The notes under the pieces are model-generated. The model was not told where the DNA came from. It made no database searches and saw only the letters and a list, made by a program, of their open reading frames with translations. Of a stretch of DNA of 64,000 bases, positions 57,244 to 64,000 are shown piece by piece. The position numbers were made by a program, and so were the translations under genes. Source of the DNA: Dichetophora obliterata (taxonomy: Eukaryota; Arthropoda; Insecta; Diptera; Sciomyzidae); the NCBI GenBank assembly GCA_963920525.1, contig OY986435.1, positions 224,118,399-224,182,398 on the forward strand. Direction: 5' to 3'. The stretch's first letter is position 1, and each line of letters opens with the position of its first letter.

Positions 57244-57624
57244 ATGGACTTCGCCAAACTACAAAAAAGTTTTAAGAACAAAAATGGGGTTCAAAAACCA
57301 GCTGTCGGGATAACTAAGCTTATCCTGGCCAAAAAGTACTCTGTGCTAGGAGTAAAAAGATGCGAGACAAAGTATGGCGTAAAAATCGCCATGGAGCTGG
57401 AAGAAATGACGTTATTTCTTCCAAGCAAGTTCAGCGCGCTTACCGATGCTGAAGTGGCTGAAATGTGTAACAGGAATCTTAAAATTTGGAGGAGTTCTGG
57501 ATTTCAGTTAGAAATCGAGGAAATAGCTGAGAACGAGATATCCGCAATTGAAAGCAGCGAGGATGAGGAGGAAAACGCATACTATTATGGTGGAGGCGTT
57601 GGTGGTGGTGGCAGCGTTAAGTAA
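57244..57624 (+). CDS. Small acidic-tailed protein, paralogue A
   Basis: 126 residues. The core (about 20-95) reads YSVLGVKRCETKYGVKI, then TLFLPSKFSALTDAEV. It shares its pattern with the product of the minus-strand gene at 57969-58334 (Y.V..i.R.dTKYG..I, then LPkrF..lt...i). The tail is acidic (ESSEDEEE) then glycine-rich. A compact beta core plus an acidic tail is reminiscent of single-stranded DNA-binding proteins, which protein-primed replicons need. No family was recognised and the role is inference. Confidence 0.7.
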   Translation: MDFAKLQKSFKNKNGVQKPAVGITKLILAKKYSVLGVKRCETKYGVKIAMELEEMTLFLPSKFSALTDAEVAEMCNRNLKIWRSSGFQLEIEEIAENEISAIESSEDEEENAYYYGGGVGGGGSVK

Positions 57625-57676
57625 TAATATTTTTTATAAAAAAAAAATATATAAAAAAATAAAAATAAAAAAAAAA

Positions 57677-57923
57677 TAAAACTAAACATATAGAATTTTG
57701 TTCTTTTTATTTATTGAGTCTTTGAATTTCCTTACAGATTATAACCGATGATGGAGTTGGCAACATGTTTTAATGTTGTTAAAAGCTTGCAATAAAAAAA
57801 AAAATAAAACACTAAACATATAGAATTTTGTTCTTTTTATTTATTGAGTCTTTGAATTTCCTTACAGATTATAACCGATGATGGAGTTGGCAACATGTGT
57901 TTAGTGTTGTTAAAAGCTTGCAT
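57677..57923. repeat. Near-identical 115-bp tandem duplication
   Basis: The block from ACTAAACATATAGAATTTTG to GTTAAAAGCTTGCA at 57683-57793 is repeated at 57813-57923 with only a few changes. It lies between convergent genes. Confidence 0.85.
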
Positions 57924-57968
57924 TTATTTTGCTTCATTTCTCTCCATATAAAAGAATAAATAATAGAT

Positions 57969-58334
57969 TTAAAATATGTGTTCTTTTTCATTAGCATCAT
58001 CGGAGCTTTCGTATAAGCTGTTATAGAATATGTTCCCATTCTCCTCCTTCTTCTTTTTAATGGTTAGGGTAAATGCACCATGTAGATCTCTTCCTTTTAT
58101 TAAAATGTGTGGAGTTCCATTTAAGTAGTCTATTTGATTCTGAGTAATTAAGATAAATCTCTTCGGCAAGTAAATTTGATATCCTTTATTCACAATGCAT
58201 CTAATGCTTTCGCCATATTTTGTATCTGCTCGCTCAATCATATTAACTTCATATGGAACATTTTCTTCCATATCCTTCATAGACAAGTATTTAATATTAG
58301 GATTTTTAAATAGATTTTTTAAACTTGCTTTCAT
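57969..58334 (-). CDS. Small protein, paralogue B
   Basis: 121 residues. Shares the YEVNMIERADTKYGESIRC and IYLPKRFILITQNQIDYL core with the product of the gene at 57244, and ends in an acidic tail (SSDDANEKEH). A TATAAAAG box (minus strand, 58369-58376) lies about 31 bases upstream of the likely transcript start. It is convergent with its paralogue across the 115-bp duplication. Function unknown; possibly single-strand DNA binding by analogy with paralogue A. Confidence 0.7.
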   Translation of the reverse strand: MKASLKNLFKNPNIKYLSMKDMEENVPYEVNMIERADTKYGESIRCIVNKGYQIYLPKRFILITQNQIDYLNGTPHILIKGRDLHGAFTLTIKKKKEENGNIFYNSLYESSDDANEKEHIF

Positions 58335-58492
58335 TTTTCTATCTTTTGACTTATAACCGCAGAAGCAACTTTTATACTAAACTTTAATATAAAATTATTG
58401 ATTTAGTTTTTATTCATATCGAATTCTGATAAAAGATTATTTCTTATCAGTTGCGGTTATTTGAAATATTACAAGATATGATGAAATGGATG

Positions 58493-58495
<3 letters not shown>

Positions 58496-58549
<54 letters not shown>
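58496..58549. repeat. (TA)n microsatellite
   Basis: About 26 TA units. A minus-strand frame reads through it as a Tyr-Ile repeat and is not a gene. Confidence 0.95.
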
Positions 58550-58552
<3 letters not shown>

Positions 58553-58580
58553 CGTGTGCAAGATAGAGACGTGTGTAAGG

Positions 58581-58617
58581 TATAAATAAAAAAAATATGA
58601 TAAGAGAGATTTAGTTG
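58581..58617 (+). promoter_or_regulatory. TATA box and initiator-like site for the nucleoplasmin-like gene
   Basis: TATAAATA at 58581-58588 and TTAGTTG at 58611-58617, spaced about 30 bp. The ATG follows at 58638. Confidence 0.55.
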
Positions 58618-58637
58618 AAATACATTCTTCATTAAAT

Positions 58638-59222
58638 ATGTATTGGGGGCAACTGTTAAGAAGTCATGATAAATACTGCACTTGTCATGCTCAGTGGAAA
58701 ACTTTACAAATAATAAATGCTATCGTTTTGGATATTATGTTGCAGGTGTTTCTAACGGCAGAAGGAGGGGTTAGAACACAAATATTTTCTCTCAATAGAG
58801 GACAACAAATGCCTACAAATCTTCCAATATTCGAATTTAGCCATAATCAACACATAAAAATTGAAGTCAGTGGTGGTACGATATCGATAGTTGGAACAGT
58901 CTATGAAGGTGGCTATAAAGATATAAATGTATACTCATACAAACCATCATGTGTTTTCCGAGAAATAGATAGCTCTTTTGGTGGTGCTGAAAGAAAAATA
59001 TATATTAGTAAGGTGGGAATTCCAGGGTTCCGTTCAACACCAACATTATCAAATAATAATAGTAATAATAATAGTAATAATAATAGCAAACAAAAACCTC
59101 CCATCTCAAAAAAGAGAAAAAATTTCGATGATGATAGTGAAGTTGTTAAAGTAGGTGGAGGCGGTGGGGGTGACAGCAGAGTTGATAGCCCATTTGAAGG
59201 AGAAGAAGAAGAAGATTATTAA
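58638..59222 (+). CDS. Nucleoplasmin-like protein with acidic tail
   Basis: 194 residues. Residues 2-90 follow the pattern of the nucleoplasmin core: an opening YWGQLL (FWG.L in nucleoplasmins), a Y near 13, a hydrophobic strand (LQIINAIVLD), SLNRGQ near 51-56 (cf. L..GK..Q), alternating F at 65 and 67, and a closing HIKIEVSGGTISIVGTVYE. An Asn/Ser repeat (about 140-151), a KKRK nuclear signal near 158, acidic DDDSE, a Gly run and a final EGEEEEDY follow. Nucleoplasmins are pentameric histone chaperones, so this could handle host histones or basic core proteins on element DNA. The fold assignment is by eye. Confidence 0.72.
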   Translation: MYWGQLLRSHDKYCTCHAQWKTLQIINAIVLDIMLQVFLTAEGGVRTQIFSLNRGQQMPTNLPIFEFSHNQHIKIEVSGGTISIVGTVYEGGYKDINVYSYKPSCVFREIDSSFGGAERKIYISKVGIPGFRSTPTLSNNNSNNNSNNNSKQKPPISKKRKNFDDDSEVVKVGGGGGGDSRVDSPFEGEEEEDY

Positions 59223-59336
59223 AATTAGACTATAAATACAAGTATCAGTTCTAATAACGGCATTTAAAAATATATCGTCAACAAGAGAACATACATATAT
59301 CTATTGAGAAGAAGAAGAAGAACAAGAAGATTTAAT

Positions 59337-59933
59337 ATGAAACATAATTTAATCGTATTACTTACATATTTTTGTATTGTACAAGTATTTTCAGCTACAG
59401 TACCTATTGATTTGAGCGAAAATGACTTTAAAAATACAGAGTTTGCTGTTAAATTACCTAATAATGATACTGTAAGTATACAACTGAATTTTAAACTTTT
59501 AAAGTTTAGTAAAAATTTAAATGAAAACGCTGAGTCATCTACGGAAGTAGAACCGCAGTCAGCTGAAGAACCCCAGACGCCTATGGATCAATCGTTCACA
59601 GTGGATGAGGCAATAGAAGCATTTAGGCAAGACTTAGTTAAAAAGGAACAAAACATTGCGGGAATTATTGAAAGTTCACAACCATTTTACAGACATTTTC
59701 AATTGCAATACAAAGATAATATTAAATTGAGAATCCGCTGTACATATGATAGCAATTACTTGAAACGTCGATTGAATATTTCTTGCTTTGAATATCGTCA
59801 AATTGAATCTGAGAGATTTTTAAGTAATGGTGAAATTGAGATGGTTACTGAGGATGATACTACTTTCCGCTCAGATATGACATTAATCAACATTCAAGAT
59901 TATAAACACGATTTGGAAATGGAAATATCTTAA
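59337..59933 (+). CDS. Predicted secreted protein, unknown function
   Basis: 198 residues from the ATG at 59337. This start was chosen over an upstream in-frame ATG at 59304 because it exposes a clear signal peptide (about residues 1-20, LIVLLTYFCIVQVFSA). The mature part has N-glycosylation sites (NDT, NIS), a Glu/Pro-rich linker (about 65-85), and a C-terminal domain with two cysteines and many beta-like stretches. There is no transmembrane segment near the C-terminus. A TATAAATA lies at 59231-59238. A secreted product is unusual for a transposon; it could be a virion surface or host-interaction factor. Confidence 0.65.
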   Translation: MKHNLIVLLTYFCIVQVFSATVPIDLSENDFKNTEFAVKLPNNDTVSIQLNFKLLKFSKNLNENAESSTEVEPQSAEEPQTPMDQSFTVDEAIEAFRQDLVKKEQNIAGIIESSQPFYRHFQLQYKDNIKLRIRCTYDSNYLKRRLNISCFEYRQIESERFLSNGEIEMVTEDDTTFRSDMTLINIQDYKHDLEMEIS

Positions 59934-59994
59934 ATTTTTTACCAATCAGTGATAAATTTGTTAACGCCGTGTTAAGAAGTCGCAATAAGTAAAA

Positions 59995-60309
59995 ATGAAT
60001 AACGAACTTCGTGCTAAAATTTTAAATGATTTCTTAAATGAAGAAATACTTTTATGGCCAGATCATAAGATTATTTTAAATAAATTACAAAATAGTTTGA
60101 ATGAGTATGCATTACATGAAGTAAAAAAATCGAAATTTGGTAATCATTATGCCAATTGTGCATGGTCAAGAGATGATACAACTTGCGGTCCTGATACTTG
60201 TGTGTGCTCCTTTTTCGATAGAAAATGGGATGACGCATTGAATATAATAAACTTTTATTATAATATAAAAGTCCAAATTTTAACTAATTTTCTTCAGTTG
60301 TCGTCGTGA
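59995..60309 (+). CDS. Small cysteine-containing protein
   Basis: 104 residues, unrecognised. A cysteine cluster spans about residues 55-72 (CAWSRDDTTCGPDTCVCSFF). It could be a metal site or a disulphide knot. It is tightly packed between neighbours on the same strand (62 bases before, 18 after), which supports it being a gene. Confidence 0.55.
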   Translation: MNNELRAKILNDFLNEEILLWPDHKIILNKLQNSLNEYALHEVKKSKFGNHYANCAWSRDDTTCGPDTCVCSFFDRKWDDALNIINFYYNIKVQILTNFLQLSS

Positions 60310-60327
60310 TCTAGATAACATTAAACA

Positions 60328-60834
60328 ATGTCTGAGCAGAGAATACTAGTAATAGACGTTCAAGGTTTTCGCATCAACAACAACGAATTTATTGTAAAAG
60401 AACTATGTATTTCGCTAGATGATGACTCGCAACTTGAAACATTCCTCATTAAACCTCCTTTTCAATATTCTATGCTATCATCACGGGAAAAAGTTTCTAT
60501 TAATTGGCTTACTAGACATCATCACGGATTAAAATGGGAAGATGGCGATTCTACTTTATCAGATATTATAAAATATTATATTACATTCATTAACAATCAA
60601 AACTATATTTGTTATGTTAAGGGTTTGGAAAAAATTAAGTGGGTTCAAAATTTGTTTAAAGATAAAATCATGCTTTTTTATAATCTAGATGATTTAAACT
60701 GTCCAAATTTAAAAACTTTGTATCGAAATGATCAATCTATAAATGTTTGTAATTATCATAAGAAAAATTATATATGCGCTGAAAAAAATGTAATACTCTT
60801 GAGAAAGTTTATAAATAAAGAACTAAAATTATAA
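60328..60834 (+). CDS. Conserved Maverick-type protein, exonuclease-like
   Basis: 168 residues. It begins ILVIDVQGFRINNNEFIVKEL, followed by FLIKPPFQYSML, WLTRHHHGLKWEDG, YVKGLEKIKWV, LDDLNCPNLKTL and a C-terminal CNYHKKNYICAEKN. The first strand, with Asp then a turn, recalls the D.E start of DEDD-type 3'-5' exonucleases, but Gln replaces Glu, so activity is doubtful. I recall this conserved pattern from insect Maverick neighbourhoods without a settled function. A Cys-His cluster at the end could bind zinc. Confidence 0.7.
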   Translation: MSEQRILVIDVQGFRINNNEFIVKELCISLDDDSQLETFLIKPPFQYSMLSSREKVSINWLTRHHHGLKWEDGDSTLSDIIKYYITFINNQNYICYVKGLEKIKWVQNLFKDKIMLFYNLDDLNCPNLKTLYRNDQSINVCNYHKKNYICAEKNVILLRKFINKELKL

Positions 60835-60911
60835 AAACAATTTGCGTTGTTATTCCATACTTAAACCATATTTAATAAATAACTATTGTCAGTCCATAAC
60901 GCATACTCGTC

Positions 60912-61691
60912 ATGTCTATAACAATCTCTTTAAGTGGAACCACGTCAACTCTTATTGGAAAATATTTTCCACCAATTGAATTGGCTACAAAATATGTTTG
61001 CGGACTTGTAGACTTTGTAACATTTCATTCTATACCCAATGTAGACGTCGACAACAATTTATTTCATATCGGACCTCATACTATTGCAATACCTGTTGGT
61101 TCATATGAATTTGAGGATATTAGCTTTTTCTTGGAAACGGCTGTAAGAGACATTGATAAATCAATTTTCCTAGCAATTGAATCGAACAACAACACTCTTC
61201 AAACTGAAATTGAATCCTCTATAGACATAGATTTTTCAAAACCGAACAGTATAGGACAGCTGTTAGGATTCAGTAAAAGAAAATTGTTAATAAATGAGTT
61301 ACCGTATGAGGAATTTATCGAAGTGGTTAATATAGAGCCGTTACAAGATATAGAAAAAGCAAAATATGTGTATACAAATCAGGCAGATAAAAGACAAAAA
61401 TTTGAATCTGATTTACCTTTAAATATTACAAATGTAAACACACTCCGTATCGAATGCAACTTGACCACCGGATCATATATTAACAACACAGCAGTTCATA
61501 CTATTCACGAATTTCCTCTCAATGTTGCACCGGGCTATAAAATAAATGAGAAACCTCAAAATGTTATTTATTTACCTGTCAACTGTCAACAAATAAACAA
61601 CATTACGATAAGAGTCCTAAATCAAGACGGCGATCTTATAAATTTTCGGGGAGAAAAAATTTCTGTAAGACTTCACTTTAAGCCTGAATAA
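60912..61691 (+). CDS. Probable penton (minor capsid) protein
   Basis: 259 residues, mostly beta pattern with few charged helices. This suits a single jelly roll as in Polinton minor capsid proteins. It contains the YEFEDISFFLETAVR helix (about 65-80) and ends in a strand with ISVRLHFKPE. Its position beside the double-jelly-roll major capsid gene is the standard Polinton arrangement and is the main support. A TCAGT at 60889-60893 could be its initiator. Confidence 0.78.
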   Translation: MSITISLSGTTSTLIGKYFPPIELATKYVCGLVDFVTFHSIPNVDVDNNLFHIGPHTIAIPVGSYEFEDISFFLETAVRDIDKSIFLAIESNNNTLQTEIESSIDIDFSKPNSIGQLLGFSKRKLLINELPYEEFIEVVNIEPLQDIEKAKYVYTNQADKRQKFESDLPLNITNVNTLRIECNLTTGSYINNTAVHTIHEFPLNVAPGYKINEKPQNVIYLPVNCQQINNITIRVLNQDGDLINFRGEKISVRLHFKPE

Positions 61692-61705
61692 AAAAAAAAA
61701 AAACA

Positions 61706-61861
61706 ATGATTATTTACACTAAGAACAATAAAAACGTAATTCAAAAAGGATTTTCAGTTAGTCCTACATCAACACTCGATCAAGGCCGTACAAAAAACAA
61801 ACTGTTGACTGCAACTAATATAGAATATTTAAAATCCTTAGGACTTATTCTGCAATCATGA
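61706..61861 (+). CDS. 51-residue ORF between penton and major capsid genes
   Basis: Begins MIIYTKNNKNVIQKG and ends LKSLGLILQS. The stop TGA (61859-61861) overlaps the capsid ATG (61858-61860) as ATGA. The gap to the penton stop is only 14 bases, almost all A. The mixed-charge N-terminus and helical C-terminus suggest a small capsid-associated or cement peptide. Translation is supported only by tight packing and overlap. Confidence 0.6.
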   Translation: MIIYTKNNKNVIQKGFSVSPTSTLDQGRTKNKLLTATNIEYLKSLGLILQS

Positions 61862-63069
61862 ACGAGATATTAAATATCCTTCAAAAACCGATGTATGATG
61901 ATAGCATTATAAAAAGGGAATACCATAGTTACTCTCCATATTTGAAATCGTTCAACAATAATGATGAGATTCGTATACCAATTCAAAATCAGGACCTCTT
62001 TGTCTTACCAAGTGAGAGTATGATTTACATTCATGGCTTTATAGTAAAACATGAAGGAGGAAAAGATGTGGCAACAACAGGTGTGAAATTTAAAAATAAC
62101 TTTGTTTCATATCTGTTTGATGAAATTCGATATGAAATTAATGGTTTTGAAGTTGATCGTACGCGCAGTCTCGGAATTTCATCCACCATGAAAAATTTTG
62201 CATCATTGAATAAAGCTGAAAGCAATACATTAAAAAACGCTGGTTGGTGCTTGGAAGAGAATTTTGCGTTGGAAAAAACTCATTTCAGTTGCTGTATACC
62301 TCTGAAAATGTTGATGGGCTTTGCCGAAGATTACACTAAAATAATATTAAACTCTAAGCATGAGCTTATCCTTCAGCGATCCTCATCTAACGATAGATCA
62401 TTTCATCCTACCAATGCGACAGATCAATTAAAATTTACAATATTAGATATAATATGGAAAATGCCTCACATACAGCTATCGGACTATGCAAAATTGGAAA
62501 TGTATAAGATAATTAACAACAAAAATCCTATTTTAATGCCTTTTCGAAGTTGGGACTGTCATGTAAATCCTATGCTTCCAAAGTCTACAAAGGTTTTATG
62601 GAATGTAAAACTAGCTCCACAAAATGAACGACCTAGATTTCTTATAATCGGTCTGCAAAGAGAAAGAAGTAAAGAGGACGGAAATACGTTCGATCATTGC
62701 AATATATCCAATTTAAAAGTATATTTAAACTCTGATGCATATCCCTATGACGATTTGAATAGCCGCTTTGAAATGGGACAGTATGCTGTTCCATATGATA
62801 TGTATGCAAAATTTCAACAAAGCTATTATATGCGTGAACCTCAACCATTGCTAGATGTTGTTCGATATAAGGCTATTGCACCGCTTCTTGTTGTTGATGT
62901 TACCTATCAAAATGAAGCAGTTAAAACTGGACCTATTGATATACGAATTGAATTTGATACCGAAGCAAACAAACCGATTCCAGATAAAACATCAGCCTAT
63001 TGTCTAGTAATCCACGATCGTTTAATTGAATACTCACCTCTAACCAGCGAAATCAGAAGAATAATTTAA
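61858..63069 (+). CDS. Major capsid protein (double jelly roll)
   Basis: 403 residues. The pattern matches Polinton major capsid proteins: an N-terminal IKREYHSYSPYLKSFNNNDE, long beta stretches, LPSESMIYIHGFI near 44-56, DEIRYEINGFEVDRTRS near 90-106 and a second beta domain after about 210 ending RLIEYSPLTSEIR. It would form the hexons of an icosahedral shell with the penton protein. The frame is fully open. The start codon overlaps the upstream small ORF by ATGA, implying coupled translation or a shared transcript. Confidence 0.88.
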   Translation: MNEILNILQKPMYDDSIIKREYHSYSPYLKSFNNNDEIRIPIQNQDLFVLPSESMIYIHGFIVKHEGGKDVATTGVKFKNNFVSYLFDEIRYEINGFEVDRTRSLGISSTMKNFASLNKAESNTLKNAGWCLEENFALEKTHFSCCIPLKMLMGFAEDYTKIILNSKHELILQRSSSNDRSFHPTNATDQLKFTILDIIWKMPHIQLSDYAKLEMYKIINNKNPILMPFRSWDCHVNPMLPKSTKVLWNVKLAPQNERPRFLIIGLQRERSKEDGNTFDHCNISNLKVYLNSDAYPYDDLNSRFEMGQYAVPYDMYAKFQQSYYMREPQPLLDVVRYKAIAPLLVVDVTYQNEAVKTGPIDIRIEFDTEANKPIPDKTSAYCLVIHDRLIEYSPLTSEIRRII

Positions 63070-63116
63070 ATATTAAATTAGCTATATTTTACTTATAATG
63101 TAATAAGAATGTATCT

Positions 63117-63290
63117 ATATATTAAAAGATTCATGTATAAATCAACCCTTTTTTGTTTTTATTTTGATTTTTATTCATATCGACATAGTTGAGTAAGGTC
63201 AAGAACATGGTTTGTATTCTCAAGTTCAAGATAAATTCAACTCAGCAAGCAATGCGTGATGAATCACATTACTTCAAAGTGCCTACTACA
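63117..63290 (-). repeat. Maverick right terminal inverted repeat
   Basis: Inverse of 47372-47537. Ends CTTCAAAGTGCCTACTACA. Confidence 0.85.
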
Positions 63291-64000
63291 AAAAGCAGAT
63301 TTTTTTCCTCTATTCAATTTCCATATGACATAAATAAAAAGCTGCGTCCTACTAAGGTTTTTTTCTTTTTCAATATAAAAAAGCTGTTTCTTACTATGCT
63401 TTATTCCACCTACACCTAAAAATATGCTATGTTTTTTTCCCAATATGGACAAAAATTAAAGCTTCATTCAGATCTACAACTATACTATAAAATTTTTCTA
63501 AAGATCAACGTCGTAGACAAGGGCTCTCTTTTGGAGGGTCCAACCCCCATTCCATCTTTGGTCATCAGTCGACTTTTTATATTCGCACACATACCAAATA
63601 ACATTTTTATATGTTTTATATCCCAAGCCGAAATTTTCCCCCCTCGAAATCACATTCACATACTCCTATGACTATTCAACCTACTCATCCCCAAAAGCAG
63701 ATTTTTTTTTTCTCTATTCAATTTCCATATGACATAAATAAAAAGCTGTGTCCTACTATGGTTTTTTTTTAATATGAAAAAGCTGTTTCTTACTATGCTT
63801 TATTCCACCTACACCTAAAAATATGCTATGTTTTTTCCCAATATAGACAAAAATTAAAGCTTCATTCAGATCTACAACTATACAATAACATTTTTCTAAA
63901 GATCAACGTCGTACCCAAGGGGTCTCTTTTAGAGGGTTCAACACCCACATTCCATTGTATTCTCAAGTTCAAGATAAATTTAACTCAGCAAGCAATGCGT
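63291..64000. repeat. Duplicated flank leading to a second copy of the terminal repeat
   Basis: The block AAAAGCAGATTTTTTT... at 63291-63553 is repeated at 63692-63954. After the second copy, TTGTATTCTCAAGTTCAAGA (63955 on) reproduces the right terminal repeat sequence from 63212 and runs off the window. Order: terminal repeat, X, Y, X', terminal repeat'. No gene is seen. Confidence 0.85.

Larger units (their letters stand above)
47372..63290 (+). mobile_element. Complete Maverick/Polinton (polintovirus-type) element, 15.9 kb
   Basis: It is bounded by inverted repeats (47372-47537 and 63117-63290) starting TGTAGTAGGCACTTTGAAG. It encodes the Polinton hallmark set: protein-primed DNA polymerase B, DDE integrase, adenain-like protease, packaging ATPase and capsid proteins. 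All of these are open. Flanks AAAAAC and AAAAGC are a possible imperfect 6-bp target duplication but could be chance in an A-run. With polymerase, integrase and a full morphogenesis set it could in principle behave as an integrating DNA virus. That is inference. Confidence 0.93.

Noticed and set aside
58447..58632. 61-codon minus-strand frame with a Tyr-Ile repeat
   Set aside because: Reads through the (TA)n microsatellite.
1..64000. CRISPR arrays, bacterial operons or riboswitches
   Set aside because: No regularly spaced identical repeats with unique spacers; the sequence is clearly from an insect-type nuclear genome.

Overview
The window looks like transposon-dominated insect DNA, most likely from a fly. 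The AT-rich background, short GT-AG introns, TATA plus TCAGT-type initiators and the mix of transposon families point to Diptera. DD41D (rosa-type) mariners would fit a tephritid fruit fly, but that is inference. I see no convincing single-copy host gene. All alignments here were made by eye from the sequence.

Layout of bases 1-47,370. (a) 266-4749 is bounded by 59-bp perfect inverted repeats flanked by TA. It holds two foldback elements (595-1945, 2615-3265) and a MITE (3927-4298). (b) 5.8-12.5 kb has a dead DD34D mariner, a Helitron-like repeat, an R1-like non-LTR 3' end on the minus strand, and a second non-LTR remnant split by a DD41D mariner (10228-11550) with one amber codon. (c) 14698-16000 is a DD41D mariner with an intact transposase. 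(d) 19311-22061 is a dead hAT with a perfect 8-bp target duplication and a small MITE inside it. It is followed by an RNase H-type non-LTR remnant. (e) Helitron-like elements with tandem internal units lie at 25329-28578 and 31977-34250. The second is inserted in a 5'-truncated errantivirus-like LTR element (about 30.3-37.36 kb), whose env region also carries a DD41D deletion derivative. (f) A decayed piggyBac (41.4-44.06 kb) sits between 210-bp inverted repeats at 40024-40237 and 45425-45659. (g) A tRNA-like sequence with Pol III A and B boxes lies on the minus strand at 46400-46470.

The main item is 47372-63290, a 15.9-kb Maverick/Polinton with about 170-bp inverted terminal repeats and all recognisable genes open. 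Replication and integration are covered by a protein-primed family B DNA polymerase and a DDE integrase with a chromodomain. Particle assembly is covered by a major capsid protein, a probable penton, an adenain-type protease, a packaging ATPase and a PLA2-domain capsid-type protein. Accessory genes include a nucleoplasmin-like protein with an acidic tail, a fibre-like coiled coil carrying a phage-tail-fibre-like signature, a divergent pair of related small acidic-tailed proteins, a secreted protein, an exonuclease-like protein and an unannotated 51-codon ORF overlapping the capsid gene by ATGA. Several genes have their own TATA box, while two clusters are coupled by TAATG and ATGA overlaps. 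This is a virus-like gene plan. Beyond the right terminus, a roughly 740-bp duplication leads into another copy of the terminal repeat, which is cut off by the window end.
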